Assembly (NCBI GenBank): GCA_028280885.1
Contig: JANQKY010000075.1
Span: 1-56,371, forward strand
Length of the DNA stretch: 56,371 bases
Direction: 5' to 3'
From: Tepidamorphus sp.
Lineage (GTDB): Bacteria; Pseudomonadota; Alphaproteobacteria; Rhizobiales; Tepidamorphaceae
The stretch's first letter is position 1. Each line of letters begins with the position of its first letter. The position numbers and the translations under genes are program-made. The notes below the pieces were generated by a model. That model did not search any database, was not told the DNA's origin, and saw nothing but the letters and a program-made list of their open reading frames with translations. Shown in pieces: positions 8,169-18,129 of the stretch.

Positions 8169-9602
8169 ATGGTCTTTTCCTCGATCGCGTTCCTGTTCGT
8201 CTTCCTGCCGGCCTCGATCGGGCTTTACTTTCTCGTCCCCCACCGCGCCCGCAACGCCGTCCTGCTGGCCGCCAGCCTGATCTTCTATCTGTGGGGATCG
8301 GGCGCGCTGATCGCGATCCTGCTCGTCTCGATCGCCCTGAACTACCTGTGCGGCGCGCTCGTCTGGCGGGCCCGGCTGAGCGCCAGCCGGCCGCTGATGG
8401 CGGCGGGGCTTACCGTTGCGATTGCCGGCAACCTGGCGATCCTGGGCTATTTCAAATACGCCAACTTCCTGATCCTGCAGATCAACCAGGCCGGCGAGAT
8501 GGCCGGCCTCGGCACCATCGCGTGGGACGGGATCATCCTGCCGATCGGCATTTCGTTCTACACCTTCCAGGCGATGTCCTATGTCTTCGACATCGCCAGG
8601 GGCGCTGCGCGGCCGGCGCGGGGTCTGTTCGATTTCGCGCTCTACGTCGCGATGTTCCCGCAGCTCGTCGCCGGGCCGATCGTGCGCTATGCGAGCCTTG
8701 CCGAGGCGCTTCAGACCCGCACCACCCGGCTCGACGACTTCGCCATCGGCGCCCAGCGCTTCGCGCTCGGGCTCGTCAAGAAAGTCGTTATCGCCGATAC
8801 GGTGGCGCCGATCGCCGATGCCGCCTTCGACGGCTCTGGCGGCGACCTGACCTTCGCCGGCGCCTGGCTCGGCCTTCTCGCCTACACGATCCAGATCTAT
8901 TTCGACTTCTCCGGCTATTCCGACATGGCGATCGGGCTTGGCCGCATCCTCGGCTTCCGCTTTCCGGAGAATTTCGACCGGCCCTATTCGGCGCACTCGA
9001 TCACCGAGTTCTGGCGGCGCTGGCATATCAGCCTGTCGTCCTGGTTCCGCGACTATCTCTACATTCCGCTTGGCGGCAACCGGCTGGGGGCCTTGCGCAC
9101 CTACGCCAACCTCTGGCTGGTGTTCCTGGTCACCGGCCTGTGGCACGGGGCGAACTGGACCTTCATCCTGTGGGGCGCCTGGCACGGGCTTTTGTTGATC
9201 GCGGAGCGGGTGACCGGCTGGCGCGAGCGGCGATTTACCGGACTGCCGGCCGTGATCGGCGCGCGGGCGCTGACACTTCTCCTCGTTATGGCGGGCTGGG
9301 TGCTGTTCCGGTCCGCGGATCTGGCAAGCGCGGGGGCCTATTTCCAGGCGCTGGCAAGCCCCGACCTTGCACACCTGCCCTTCGAGGTCGCCCGCGCCGC
9401 CGACAACCGCGCCCTGATCACCCTGGCGCTCGCCGCGCTGGTCTTCGTGCTGCCGCGATCGCTGCGGATGCCGGCCGTCATGGAAGGCGGCGACCTGCGC
9501 GGATTGCTCGCGCGGTGTATGATCCTCGGCGCCGGCTACCCCTATGCGCTGGTCCTGGTCGTCGCCGGGGCCTTCACCGCCTTCATCTATTTCCAGTTCT
9601 GA
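8169..9602 (+). CDS. MBOAT-family O-acyltransferase (AlgI-like)
   Basis: A 477-residue polytopic membrane protein of the MBOAT superfamily. Hallmarks are FSSIAFLFVFLPASIGLYF at the N-terminus, LPIGISFYTFQAMSY, FPQLVAGPIVRY, FRDYLYIPLGGNR and the catalytic-histidine region GLWHGANWTFILWGAWHG. In alginate synthesis AlgI moves acetyl groups across the membrane to periplasmic acetyltransferases. Here it is followed by an AlgX/AlgJ-like protein, so the pair probably O-acetylates the polysaccharide built by this locus. ATG at 8169; no strong ribosome-binding site is visible. Confidence 0.93.
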   Translation: MVFSSIAFLFVFLPASIGLYFLVPHRARNAVLLAASLIFYLWGSGALIAILLVSIALNYLCGALVWRARLSASRPLMAAGLTVAIAGNLAILGYFKYANFLILQINQAGEMAGLGTIAWDGIILPIGISFYTFQAMSYVFDIARGAARPARGLFDFALYVAMFPQLVAGPIVRYASLAEALQTRTTRLDDFAIGAQRFALGLVKKVVIADTVAPIADAAFDGSGGDLTFAGAWLGLLAYTIQIYFDFSGYSDMAIGLGRILGFRFPENFDRPYSAHSITEFWRRWHISLSSWFRDYLYIPLGGNRLGALRTYANLWLVFLVTGLWHGANWTFILWGAWHGLLLIAERVTGWRERRFTGLPAVIGARALTLLLVMAGWVLFRSADLASAGAYFQALASPDLAHLPFEVARAADNRALITLALAALVFVLPRSLRMPAVMEGGDLRGLLARCMILGAGYPYALVLVVAGAFTAFIYFQF

Positions 9603-10872
9603 CCGGGTCCGGGGACCGAAAACACTGCGCCGCTTCGACCATATCGTGATTGCAATCGTCGTCGCCCTGCCGCTGCTTGCGGGGCTTGCCGCCCTGCCGC
9701 TGGTGACGCCGGACACGGACGACCTGAACCGGCCACCGGTGCGCCTGCCCGATCTTGGGTCCGACAGCCTGCTCGATCCGGACACCTATGCCGGGCTCGC
9801 CGGCTGGCTCGGCGACCGGATCGTCTTCCGGCGCGATATCCGTGCCGCCGAGGCCTGGATCGACGACAAGATCTTCGACGACGCGGGCAGTGCGACGGTG
9901 GTCGCCGGCCGCGACGGCTGGCTCTATCTGGAGCAGGCGCTGGCGCGCGGCGCGGAGCCGGATTTCGATCCACAAAGCGTGCGCGAGGGCATCGTCGCGC
10001 TGAAACGCGATGTCGAGGTGGCCGGCAAGACCTTCCTGTTCGTCTATGCGCCGCATAAGCCGACGATCTATCCGGGCAAGCTGTCGCGCCACGACCGGCG
10101 GCGTCAGGCCGAGGCGCGCCAGCGCCTCGAGGGTTTCCGCGCGCTGATGCGACAGGCGCCGGTGCCGGGCTTCATCGACGTCTGGGACGACATGGAAGCC
10201 GCCGCCGAGGCCGCGCCGGAACCGCTCTACCACGCCCGCGACACCCATTGGACGGCGCTCGGCGCCAGCGTCCTGGCGGGCGCCGTCGTCGACCGGCTCG
10301 ATCCGGGCTTGTCCGCTTCGCTGGTGGCGACGCCGGAGGGGACCTACAGCAGGGTGTTCGATCTGGCCAAGATGCGCGGCGACAGGCGCAGCGACGAGGC
10401 GACCCGCTGGCGCTTCTCGCGGCCCGGCGTCACCGTCGAGGAGGTCGCCGAGGCCAATGGCGAGGACCTGCGCACGCGCCAGTATCGGGCGGTGTCGACG
10501 CAGGGCGCGGCGCTGTTGCCGAAAATCGCCGTGGTTGCCGATTCCTACGGCGCCGCCCTGACCGGCCCGTTGAGCCCGTTCTTTTCCGAAACGAGCCTGA
10601 TCCAGCCGCTGATCGAGCCGCGCAACCTGTCCGGGCCGCGCGATCTTGCCCGAAAGGCGCTTCGCGACGCTGAGATCGTGCTGTTCGTCCGGGTCGAGCG
10701 GGCCTTGTGGATTTCCGGGCGCGACGCGCCTTTCGCCAATACGAGCGAGCCGGTGCTCGCCCTGCTCGAAACGCTGAAGGACCAGGACCGGGAACAGGAC
10801 CGCCGCTCCCGTTTGACGGGCACGCGAGCAGCAGGTAGTGGAAACGCCGGATCCGTCGATCCGCCGCAATGA
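9544..10872 (+). CDS. AlgX/AlgJ-like SGNH-type O-acetyltransferase
   Basis: The partner of the MBOAT protein. After an N-terminal membrane anchor ([19 protein letters not shown]) comes the AlgX/AlgJ domain: [12 protein letters not shown], the Asp-His pair in [13 protein letters not shown], and a nucleophile-type serine in [10 protein letters not shown]. It would transfer acetyl groups to glycan hydroxyls in the periplasm. The start is unsettled. ATG at 9544 overlaps the MBOAT gene by 59 bp and gives an odd Ser/Pro-rich leader; GTG at 9646 starts directly in the anchor; CTG at 9625 would keep the basic residues before it and has GGGGA upstream. I list the longest frame. Confidence 0.82.
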   Translation: MRWSWSSPGPSPPSSISSSDRVRGPKTLRRFDHIVIAIVVALPLLAGLAALPLVTPDTDDLNRPPVRLPDLGSDSLLDPDTYAGLAGWLGDRIVFRRDIRAAEAWIDDKIFDDAGSATVVAGRDGWLYLEQALARGAEPDFDPQSVREGIVALKRDVEVAGKTFLFVYAPHKPTIYPGKLSRHDRRRQAEARQRLEGFRALMRQAPVPGFIDVWDDMEAAAEAAPEPLYHARDTHWTALGASVLAGAVVDRLDPGLSASLVATPEGTYSRVFDLAKMRGDRRSDEATRWRFSRPGVTVEEVAEANGEDLRTRQYRAVSTQGAALLPKIAVVADSYGAALTGPLSPFFSETSLIQPLIEPRNLSGPRDLARKALRDAEIVLFVRVERALWISGRDAPFANTSEPVLALLETLKDQDREQDRRSRLTGTRAAGSGNAGSVDPPQ

Positions 10873-10951
10873 CGGCTCGGCCCGAACATCCGCTTTCAAT
10901 CACATCCGCCGGACCAGGGGCTGGCCCGGAGGCTCCGGAATCGAGGCATAT

Positions 10952-11827
10952 ATGAAAGGCATCATCCTTGCGGGGGGAAGCGGCACGCGCCTGCATCCGC
11001 TCACGCTGTCGATGAGCAAGCAGCTCCTGCCGATCTACGACAAGCCGATGATCTACTATCCGCTGTCCGTGCTGATGCTGGCGAATATCAGGGATATCCT
11101 GATCATCTCGACGCCGGAGCATGTCGGCCTGTTCAAGGCCCTGCTCGGCGACGGCAGCCAATGGGGCATCTCGCTCACCTACGCGGTCCAGCCGAAGCCT
11201 GAGGGCCTTGCGCAGGCCTTCCTGATCGGCGCCGATTTCATCGCCGGCGAGACATGTGCCCTGATCCTCGGCGACAATCTCTATTACGGCCACGGTCTGC
11301 AGGAACGCCTCGAGGCGGCCGCCGGCCTTGCGGACGGCGCCGTCGTCTTCGCCTATCAGGTCGCCGATCCGGAACGCTACGGCGTGGTGGCGTTCGACAG
11401 CGACGGCACGGCGCATTCGATCGAGGAGAAGCCCAATCAGCCTCAATCGGACTGGGCGGTGACCGGTCTTTACTTCTACGACAAGGACGTCACCGATATC
11501 GCCCGGACGGTGAAGCCGTCGGCGCGCGGCGAACTGGAGATCACCACGGTCAACCAGATCTATCTGGAGGCCGGCAAGCTCAGGGTCGAGCAACTCGGAC
11601 GCGGCTATGCCTGGCTCGACACCGGCACCCACGACGCGCTGCACGAGGCCTCCGCCTATATCCGCACGATCGAACGGCGGCAGGGATTGAAGGTCGCCTG
11701 TCCGGAGGAAGTCGCCTTCGTCAAGGGCTTTATCAACCGCGATCAGCTGATGGCGGCCGGCGAGCGGCTTGCGAAAACCGACTATGGCCAGTATCTGCTG
11801 CGCATCGGCTCGCACGCCGGTGCCTGA
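10952..11827 (+). CDS. rmlA: Glucose-1-phosphate thymidylyltransferase
   Basis: The first enzyme of dTDP-L-rhamnose synthesis (glucose-1-phosphate + dTTP). 291 residues, starting [18 protein letters not shown] with the nucleotide-binding signature, then [28 protein letters not shown] and the product-site [19 protein letters not shown]; length and motifs are standard. ATG at 10952 is fixed by the family start; the frame is open further upstream. The other three rml genes are 2.5-5 kb away on the opposite strand, so the pathway is split over at least two transcripts. Confidence 0.96.
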   Translation: MKGIILAGGSGTRLHPLTLSMSKQLLPIYDKPMIYYPLSVLMLANIRDILIISTPEHVGLFKALLGDGSQWGISLTYAVQPKPEGLAQAFLIGADFIAGETCALILGDNLYYGHGLQERLEAAAGLADGAVVFAYQVADPERYGVVAFDSDGTAHSIEEKPNQPQSDWAVTGLYFYDKDVTDIARTVKPSARGELEITTVNQIYLEAGKLRVEQLGRGYAWLDTGTHDALHEASAYIRTIERRQGLKVACPEEVAFVKGFINRDQLMAAGERLAKTDYGQYLLRIGSHAGA

Positions 11828-11886
11828 AAACGGGCAGGCGCGCGATCCGAATGGTTCAAGACAGTCAAGAGTAACGACATCGCGCA

Positions 11887-13125
11887 ATGACTGCGCTCCG
11901 CACCCTTCAGAAGGTCCAGACCTATATCGATCGCTACGGCTGGCGTAGCGCGGTCCGGCGCGGGCGTGGCGAGATCGGCCGCCTCATCACCGGCAAGGAT
12001 GCCGCCCGGATCGCCAATCGCGGCCGGGTGATCGAAGCCTACGAGGCGATCCTGGGCCATGACCAGGGCACCGGCGATCCCGACGTGCTCAACGCGGTGC
12101 CGCGCGACAGCATCACCTGGCTGGTGCCGGACTTCTCGCCGGGCTCGGGCGGCCATACGACGATCTTCCGCTTCCTGCACGGGCTGGAAAAGCGCGGCTG
12201 GCACAACCAGACGGTCGTCGTGCAGAAGCCCTATCGCTGGGCAAATCCGGACGATGCGCTGAACACGATCCGCAAGCATTTCTTCCCCCTTGAGCACACC
12301 CGCGTCGTGCTGGGGGCGGAGAACATTCCGCCGAGCCGGTTCCTGTTCGCCACCGGCTGGCAGACGGCGAACTGGGTGGCGAAGTACAAGGACGCGGTGA
12401 ACCGCTTCTACTTCGTCCAGGATTTCGAGCCGAGCTTCTATGCGATGGGAACCGACCATCTGCTTGCGGAAGCGACCTACCGGCTCGGCCTGAAGGCGAT
12501 TACCGCCGGCGACTGGCTGAAGGACAAGCTCGCCGCCGATTACGGCATGGAGACGCAGTCGATCTCGTTTTCCTGCGACCACGACATCTACGCGCCCGCC
12601 GAACGGCCGGACAGCGGGGCGGAGAAGACGGTGTTCTTCTATGCCCGCCCGGCGACATCGCGCCGCGCCTTCGAACTGGGGCTGTTGGCGCTGAACCGGG
12701 TCTGCCAGGCCCGCGGCGGCGTCACCGTGCTGTTCGCCGGCTGGGACCTTGACGGCTACAAGATCCCGTTCCCCCATGTCGATGCGAAAGTCGTGACGCC
12801 GGCCGCCCTTGCCGATATGTTCCGGAAAAGCGACGCTGCGCTGGTGCTGTCGACCACCAACCTGTCGCTGATGCCGCTGGAGATCCTGTCGACGGGCTGT
12901 CCGCTCATCATCAATCGCGGCGCAAACAACGAATGGCTGATCGACGAGAGCGTCGCGACCGTCTGCGACCTCACCGTGGAGGGCATCGCCGAGGCCACCC
13001 TGGCAGCCCTTGCCGGCGGCGCGGAGATTAAGGCGAAGCGGGAGAACGGGCTTGCCTTCAGTCGGAACACCGACTGGGACCGGGAAGCCGAGAAACTGAA
13101 CGGGTATCTGAACGCGTGCCCTTGA
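11887..13125 (+). CDS. Glycosyltransferase, WsaF-like (family 4 / GT-B)
   Basis: A 412-residue protein with the layout of WsaF-type rhamnosyltransferases. The N-terminal half holds ITWLVPDFSPGSGGHTTIFRF cut across strands and YFVQDFEPSFYAMG. The C-terminal half holds VFFYARPATSRRAFELG and LSTTNLSLMPLEILSTGCP, the usual place of the catalytic Glu and sugar-nucleotide contacts. WsaF transfers rhamnose from dTDP-rhamnose in S-layer glycan synthesis, which fits the rml genes beside it. It starts 59 bp after rmlA on the same strand and is probably co-transcribed with it. The specific linkage is unknown. Confidence 0.82.
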   Translation: MTALRTLQKVQTYIDRYGWRSAVRRGRGEIGRLITGKDAARIANRGRVIEAYEAILGHDQGTGDPDVLNAVPRDSITWLVPDFSPGSGGHTTIFRFLHGLEKRGWHNQTVVVQKPYRWANPDDALNTIRKHFFPLEHTRVVLGAENIPPSRFLFATGWQTANWVAKYKDAVNRFYFVQDFEPSFYAMGTDHLLAEATYRLGLKAITAGDWLKDKLAADYGMETQSISFSCDHDIYAPAERPDSGAEKTVFFYARPATSRRAFELGLLALNRVCQARGGVTVLFAGWDLDGYKIPFPHVDAKVVTPAALADMFRKSDAALVLSTTNLSLMPLEILSTGCPLIINRGANNEWLIDESVATVCDLTVEGIAEATLAALAGGAEIKAKRENGLAFSRNTDWDREAEKLNGYLNACP

Positions 13126-13165
13126 GCATTGGAGCAAGCTCCAGGTGGCACGCGGAGGCATCACG

Positions 13166-14317
13166 ATGAAACTGACTTCCGCCTTTCGAAAGGCCCGCAA
13201 CCGGTTGATCGCCGGCAACCGCGACGCGCGGCATGTCAACGCGGTCAACAACCCCGCCTACCGGTCGACCGTGGTCGATGCGGCCTCCGGCCGGCGCTCG
13301 GTGATGGGGACGGGGCCGAAATCGAGTTCGACGGTGCTGCGGCCGACGCCCTATCCGGCCGGCCGGCCGCGCACCGCGGTGGTGCTGGGGATCGCGCGCG
13401 GCGGCACCTCGATGGTCTCCGGCGTGTTGCGCGGGCTCGGCGTCTATATGGGCGACGATCTCGGCTTCAACCACGAGGACTCCAAGGTCCAGCGCATCGT
13501 CAACAAGCAGGCGTTCCAGCGCTTCGCCAGGCTTGCCAAGCGGCGCGACAAGGCCCATTCGATCTGGGGCTTCAAGTTCCCCGAAGCCTCGCTGATCATG
13601 GACCGCTTCCATCCCGACCTGCGCCGGCCGCACTATCTGTTCGTGCTGCGGCATCCGCTGGCGCGCGGCAACTCCGTCGTCGCGCGCACCGGCGGCACCC
13701 TGTCGGCGGCCGTGATCGAGGCGCTTGAGACCTACCAGGCGATCTTCTCCTTCCTGGACAGCGTCGACGCGCCGGTGCTGCTCGTCAATTACGAGCAGGC
13801 GACCGCCAATCCGGCCGAGTTCGTCGCAGCCGTCGCCGATTTCCTCGGCATCGAGGCATCACAGGAGCAGCTTGCCCGCGCCGCCGAGATGATCGTTGGC
13901 GAGGGCGGCGGCTACGTCAATCTGCCGGAATTCTGGTTCTTCGCCGAGGAGGCGGCCACGGATGACGGCGCCTCCCCGGCGCTGCCCTGCACGCAAGCCT
14001 CGCTGAACGACGACGAGATTGCCTACGCGAGCGACCGCGCCTCGGTCTGGACCGGCGAGGCCGGCCCCTTTCCGAAGACATTCCGGCTGCGTTTCACGCT
14101 GTCCGGCGGCGGGGCGAAGAGCGGCGAGACCGTGCGCCTCTACTACGACTATGGCGAGGGTTTCCATATCGGCCACCGGCTGCTGCTCGAACTGTCGAGC
14201 CGCGAACCGGTGCTCGATGTTCAGAGCACCGGGGCCCTGAAACGGCTCGCGATCGTACCGATCCGCGACGGCGTAACGGTCGACGCGGTGGCATTCTCAC
14301 GATCCTCAGGCGGCTGA
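13166..14317 (+). CDS. Sulfotransferase-family protein with C-terminal extension
   Basis: A 383-residue protein with a PAPS-binding 5'-phosphosulfate loop (GIARGGTSMVSGVLRGLG, about residues 73-90) and a second nucleotide segment FVLRHPLARGNSVVART that matches the 3'-phosphate site. Residues from about 255 onward form an extra domain of unknown role with a Tyr-rich stretch (VRLYYDYGEGFHIGH). GGAGG lies 7 nt before ATG 13166, so the GTG at 13145 is not preferred. Position amid glycan genes and downstream of the PAPS-forming pair suggests glycan sulfation. The stop overlaps the convergent rmlD by 12 bp. Confidence 0.8.
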   Translation: MKLTSAFRKARNRLIAGNRDARHVNAVNNPAYRSTVVDAASGRRSVMGTGPKSSSTVLRPTPYPAGRPRTAVVLGIARGGTSMVSGVLRGLGVYMGDDLGFNHEDSKVQRIVNKQAFQRFARLAKRRDKAHSIWGFKFPEASLIMDRFHPDLRRPHYLFVLRHPLARGNSVVARTGGTLSAAVIEALETYQAIFSFLDSVDAPVLLVNYEQATANPAEFVAAVADFLGIEASQEQLARAAEMIVGEGGGYVNLPEFWFFAEEAATDDGASPALPCTQASLNDDEIAYASDRASVWTGEAGPFPKTFRLRFTLSGGGAKSGETVRLYYDYGEGFHIGHRLLLELSSREPVLDVQSTGALKRLAIVPIRDGVTVDAVAFSRSSGG

Positions 14318-15214
14318 CTCCGCCAGCAGATCCGCCACGGCATCGGCCAGGGCGGGGCGCCAGTTCGGCTGGCTGATCCCCCAGACGGTTTCGATCCGGC
14401 CGCAGTCGAGCACCGAATTGGCCGGCCGGGCGGCTGGCGTGGGGTAGTCGGCGGTCGTAATCGGCTTTATCTCGGGCGGTGTAATGCCATGCGGTTCGGC
14501 CGCCTCGAACACCGCGCGGGCAAAGCCGCACCAGGTCGTCGCCGGCGCGCCCGAATAGTGAAACGTCCCGTAGCCATCGCCGAAGCCTTCCACCAGCCGG
14601 TCGGCGATCGCAAGGCAGGCCGATGCGATATCGCGGGCCGCGGTCGGACCGCCATGCTGATCGTCGACGATACCGAGTTCGCGGCGTTCGCGGCCGAGCC
14701 GCAGCATGGTGCGGACGAAGTTATGGCCGTGGCCGGCAAACACCCAGGACGTGCGCAGAACGACATGGCGCGGCACGGCAAGCCGCACGCGCGCCTCGCC
14801 CTCGGCCTTCGACTGTCCGTAGACGCCGAGCGGCTCGATCGGATCGTCCTCGCGCCAGGGGCGCGTCGCCTGGCCGTTGAACACATAGTCCGTGGACAGA
14901 TGCACAAGCGGAATATCGGCCCGGTCGCAGGCCTCGGCGAGATGGCCCGGCCCCGCCGCATTGAGGCGGAAGGCGAGATCGGGTTCGGTTTCGGCCTTGT
15001 CGACGGCGGTATAGGCGGCCGCGTTGATCACCACGGCGGGCCTGTGTACCCGGATGGCCGCATTGATGCGGTCGGGGTCGGTCAGATCGAGATCGGGCCG
15101 GCCGAGCGCGACGACGGGCCTTGACGCCACGCCAGGGCGTGCCAGCGCGCTGGCGACCTGGCCCGACCGGCCGACGACCAGGATCACGCCGGCCTGTTGC
15201 GTCCTGTCCGCCAT
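14306..15214 (-). CDS. rmlD: dTDP-4-dehydrorhamnose reductase
   Basis: The last step to dTDP-L-rhamnose. 302 residues, short-chain-reductase fold. The Rossmann motif is VVGRSGQVASAL rather than the common GxxGQLG form; then NAAAYTAVDKAE, the Ser/Thr of HLSTDYVFNG, and the YxxxK pair in GVYGQSKAEGE. ATG at 15214 overlaps the rmlB stop as ATGA, indicating translational coupling. Order on the minus strand is rmlC-rmlB-rmlD. The 3' end overlaps the convergent sulfotransferase gene. Confidence 0.95.
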   Translation of the reverse strand: MADRTQQAGVILVVGRSGQVASALARPGVASRPVVALGRPDLDLTDPDRINAAIRVHRPAVVINAAAYTAVDKAETEPDLAFRLNAAGPGHLAEACDRADIPLVHLSTDYVFNGQATRPWREDDPIEPLGVYGQSKAEGEARVRLAVPRHVVLRTSWVFAGHGHNFVRTMLRLGRERRELGIVDDQHGGPTAARDIASACLAIADRLVEGFGDGYGTFHYSGAPATTWCGFARAVFEAAEPHGITPPEIKPITTADYPTPAARPANSVLDCGRIETVWGISQPNWRPALADAVADLLAESAA

Positions 15215-16287
15215 CAGGCACTCAAGCCCTGCTTGTCCAACCCAAGGCGTTCGCCGGCATAGCGGCCGTCGCGGATCGGTCCCCACCAGGCTTCGTTTTC
15301 GAGATACCAGCGCACGGTTCGCTCCAGGCCCGTTTCGAAGCTCTCTGCAGGCTGCCAGCCGAGCTCGGATGCGATCTTCGTCGCATCGATCGCATAGCGC
15401 AGGTCGTGGCCCGGACGATCGGCGACGAAGGTGATGAGATCGCGCCGCGACGATCCGTCGGCGCGCGGGCGAAGCCCGTCGACGAGATCGCAGATCGACT
15501 GCACCACATTAAGATTGGTGCGCTCGGCATTGCCGCCGACATTGTAGGACTGGCCCGGCGCCCCCTTGGTCAGGACGGTGACCAAAGCGTGCGCGTGGTC
15601 CTCGACAAAGAGCCAGTCGCGCACGTTCTCGCCCCTGCCGTAGACCGGCAGCGGCTTGTCCTCAAGCGCGTTCAGGATCATCAGCGGAATGAGTTTTTCG
15701 GGGAAGTGATAGGGGCCGTAGTTGTTCGAGCAGTTCGACAGGACGACGGGCAGGCCATAGGTATGCCACCAGGCCATGGCGAGATGATCGGAGGCCGCCT
15801 TCGAGGCCGAATAGGGCGAGGACGGCGCATAGGCGGTGTCTTCCGAAAACAGGCCCTCGTCGAGCGGCAGCGCGCCGAAGACCTCGTCGGTCGAGACATG
15901 GTGGAAGCGGAACGCGCAGCGCCTGTCTTCGGGAAGATCCAGCCAGTAGGCCCGTGTCGCCTCGAGCAGCCGGTAGGTGCCGACGATATTGGTCTGGATG
16001 AAGGCCTCCGGCCCGTCGATCGAGCGGTCGACATGGCTTTCGGCGGCAAGATGCATCACCGCGTCGACCTCTTCGCGCCGCAGGATCTCGAGCACGGCAT
16101 CACGCTCGCAGATATCCTTCTTATAGAACCGGTAGCGCGGATCGCCGGAGACCGAATCGAGCGAGGCGAGATTGGCCGCGTAGGTCAGCTTGTCGAGATT
16201 GACGACGCCATGGTCGGTGTGCTCGATCAGATGGCGGCAGACCGCCGATCCGATGAAGCCGGCGCCGCCGGTGATAAGGATCTTCAC
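15214..16287 (-). CDS. rmlB: dTDP-glucose 4,6-dehydratase
   Basis: Converts dTDP-glucose to dTDP-4-keto-6-deoxyglucose. 357 residues starting [16 protein letters not shown] (NAD-binding GxxGxxG), with [19 protein letters not shown] and the catalytic YxxxK in [13 protein letters not shown]. The start is GTG at 16287, supported by AAGGAG 8 nt upstream and a GTGA overlap with the rmlC stop; a longer frame upstream is only the overlapping rmlC region. Expected length, all key residues present. Confidence 0.97.
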   Translation of the reverse strand: MKILITGGAGFIGSAVCRHLIEHTDHGVVNLDKLTYAANLASLDSVSGDPRYRFYKKDICERDAVLEILRREEVDAVMHLAAESHVDRSIDGPEAFIQTNIVGTYRLLEATRAYWLDLPEDRRCAFRFHHVSTDEVFGALPLDEGLFSEDTAYAPSSPYSASKAASDHLAMAWWHTYGLPVVLSNCSNNYGPYHFPEKLIPLMILNALEDKPLPVYGRGENVRDWLFVEDHAHALVTVLTKGAPGQSYNVGGNAERTNLNVVQSICDLVDGLRPRADGSSRRDLITFVADRPGHDLRYAIDATKIASELGWQPAESFETGLERTVRWYLENEAWWGPIRDGRYAGERLGLDKQGLSA

Positions 16288-16862
16288 GGCGTGGTCTCCT
16301 TGAAATCGAAATAGGCCGGCAGGTCGGCCAGGGCCGGATGGCACCGGTCCTTGTCCGACAGGACCGCCTTGTCCGCTTTGACCGGCCAGTCGATGCCGAG
16401 CGCGGGGTCGTCGAAGGCAAGGCCGTGATCATGGTCCGGCGCGTAGAGGCCGGTCACCTTGTACTGGACTTCCGTGTCGGCCTGAAGCGTGCAGAAGCCG
16501 TGCGCGAAGCCGGGCGGCACCCAGAGCTGCTGCCAGTTCTCCGCCGACAGGGTGCGGGCGACGTGCTTTCCAAAGGTTGGCGAGCCAACACGGATGTCGA
16601 CGGCGACATCGAGGATCGCGCCGCGGGTGACCCGCACGAGCTTGCCCTGTTCATGCGGCGGCGACTGGAAATGCAGGCCGCGGATGACGCCGGTCTCGCC
16701 CGACAGGGAGTGGTTGTCCTGAACGAAATTGGCTTGAACGCCCGTCGCCTCGGCGAAGGTCCGGGCGTTCCAGGTCTCCGAGAAGAAGCCGCGCGCGTCG
16801 CCGAACCGCTTCGGCGTCAGCAGCAGCACCTCCGGAATTTCGCATGTCTGGCAGTCGAGCAC
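16284..16862 (-). CDS. rmlC: dTDP-4-dehydrorhamnose 3,5-epimerase
   Basis: 192 residues, cupin fold. Key motifs are [10 protein letters not shown], the substrate-binding [19 protein letters not shown], the catalytic His in RGLHF, and [12 protein letters not shown]. It epimerises C3 and C5 of the keto sugar. The start is GTG at 16862 with GAGGAA upstream; the longer frame to 16979 runs into the preceding glycosyltransferase and lacks family sequence. It sits 13 bp after that gene, so glycosyltransferase-rmlC-rmlB-rmlD form one minus-strand operon. Confidence 0.95.
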   Translation of the reverse strand: MLDCQTCEIPEVLLLTPKRFGDARGFFSETWNARTFAEATGVQANFVQDNHSLSGETGVIRGLHFQSPPHEQGKLVRVTRGAILDVAVDIRVGSPTFGKHVARTLSAENWQQLWVPPGFAHGFCTLQADTEVQYKVTGLYAPDHDHGLAFDDPALGIDWPVKADKAVLSDKDRCHPALADLPAYFDFKETTP

Positions 16863-16875
16863 GGCGTGTTCCTCG

Positions 16876-17865
16876 TCAAGACACCTTGTTGCCCGCCGCC
16901 GCTGCGGCGGGCAGGCTGTGTTGAAGCCGCTTGTCGCGCGACAGGCGCAGGCGGACGCTTTCGGGCAGCCGCGCGGCATGGCTTCCCGCCATCTGACCGG
17001 TCACGGTGGCGACATTGAGCAGGATCTGCGTGGCCGTCTCGATTGGCGAAATCCGGTTGCGGATCGCGAAAGCGATATCCCGCCTGGAGAGCCAGCCGAT
17101 CGACAGGAGCGCGCGCAGCGGCCGGGCGTTCAGCCGGTAGCCGAACAGCACGCGGAAGGCGTTCGATTCATCGAAGGCCCGCTGGAATTTCTCGAAAACG
17201 CCATAGTCGTGCGAGTGATAGACGGCGGCATCCGGCGCATAGGCCTTGGCATAGCCGGCCTTGATGATTCGGTCCGCCCAGATCTGGTCCTCGGCGAACT
17301 CGACATCGGGATAGGGGATTTTTTCCCAGACGCTGCGCCTGAGACAGGAATTGTTGTCGGAGTAAAAATGCAGGCGCTGCCGCCAGCCCTGATCGGTCTC
17401 GTAGCGGGCCGCGTCCGTTGCCCGGGAAACGACCGACGGCAGCGCGTCGAAGGCGGCGAAGTGGGCCTCGAGATCGCGCGTGGTGAAGGCGGTCGCTTCC
17501 GGATAGGCGACGTGCCGCCCGAAGGCGCCGGCAATGTCGGGGCCGGCCTCGACGGCGGCGACGATGCGCGCCAGCCAGTCGGTGTCGACGGGCAGCGCGT
17601 CATGGGTCAGGAAGGCGACGAACTCGCCCGTCGTCAGGCAAACGCCGAGATTGCGGGTGCGGCCGTGGCCGAACTCCTGCGGCTTGATGCGGTGGAGGCG
17701 GACGGTGGGGTGGCTTTCGATGACGTCGAGCGTCCCGTCTGTCGAGCCGCTGTCGATGATGAGGATCTCGAACGGCCAGGGACAGGCCTGCGCGATCACC
17801 CGGTCCAGCACCGACCGGAAGACCGGGCCCGGATTCTTCGTGGGAATGACGACAGAGGCTTTCAT
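16876..17865 (-). CDS. Glycosyltransferase family 2, rhamnosyltransferase-like
   Basis: A 329-residue GT-A enzyme and first gene of the minus-strand rml operon. The start MKASVVIPTKNPG, the DSGSTDGT loop, FLTHDALPVDTDWL (metal-binding region) and the catalytic-site FAEDQIWADRIIKAGY are typical of family 2 rhamnosyltransferases of polysaccharide loci. The C-terminal 90 residues are basic and may sit on the membrane. ATG at 17865. Linkage to rmlCBD by 13 bp supports rhamnose as donor, but that is inference. Confidence 0.86.
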   Translation of the reverse strand: MKASVVIPTKNPGPVFRSVLDRVIAQACPWPFEILIIDSGSTDGTLDVIESHPTVRLHRIKPQEFGHGRTRNLGVCLTTGEFVAFLTHDALPVDTDWLARIVAAVEAGPDIAGAFGRHVAYPEATAFTTRDLEAHFAAFDALPSVVSRATDAARYETDQGWRQRLHFYSDNNSCLRRSVWEKIPYPDVEFAEDQIWADRIIKAGYAKAYAPDAAVYHSHDYGVFEKFQRAFDESNAFRVLFGYRLNARPLRALLSIGWLSRRDIAFAIRNRISPIETATQILLNVATVTGQMAGSHAARLPESVRLRLSRDKRLQHSLPAAAAAGNKVS

Positions 17866-18129
17866 ACGCTAAGACGATATCCGTTCCCACCGGCCGAACG
17901 GGCCTTTAAGACCGCGACCGGGGTGGCTTTCCTCCTGTCGGGAAGCCCGGCTCCCATAGCGAACCGGACCGGCTCCCGCAAGTGCCACCCGGGCTACGAC
18001 AGCCCCGCCGCTTTTCTTTCACCGCTTTTCTTTCGCCGCAAACTAGGGCAATAGTCCGCGATCGTCCTCGCGCCCGGACCGGATAACCGCCCGGCGCCGC
18101 AATCCCGATCGCCATTTCGCCCTTAAGTC

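Noticed and set aside
7971..9785. 604-residue frame opposite the MBOAT gene
   Set aside because: Low-complexity charged composition typical of antisense translation; the MBOAT frame shows all catalytic segments.
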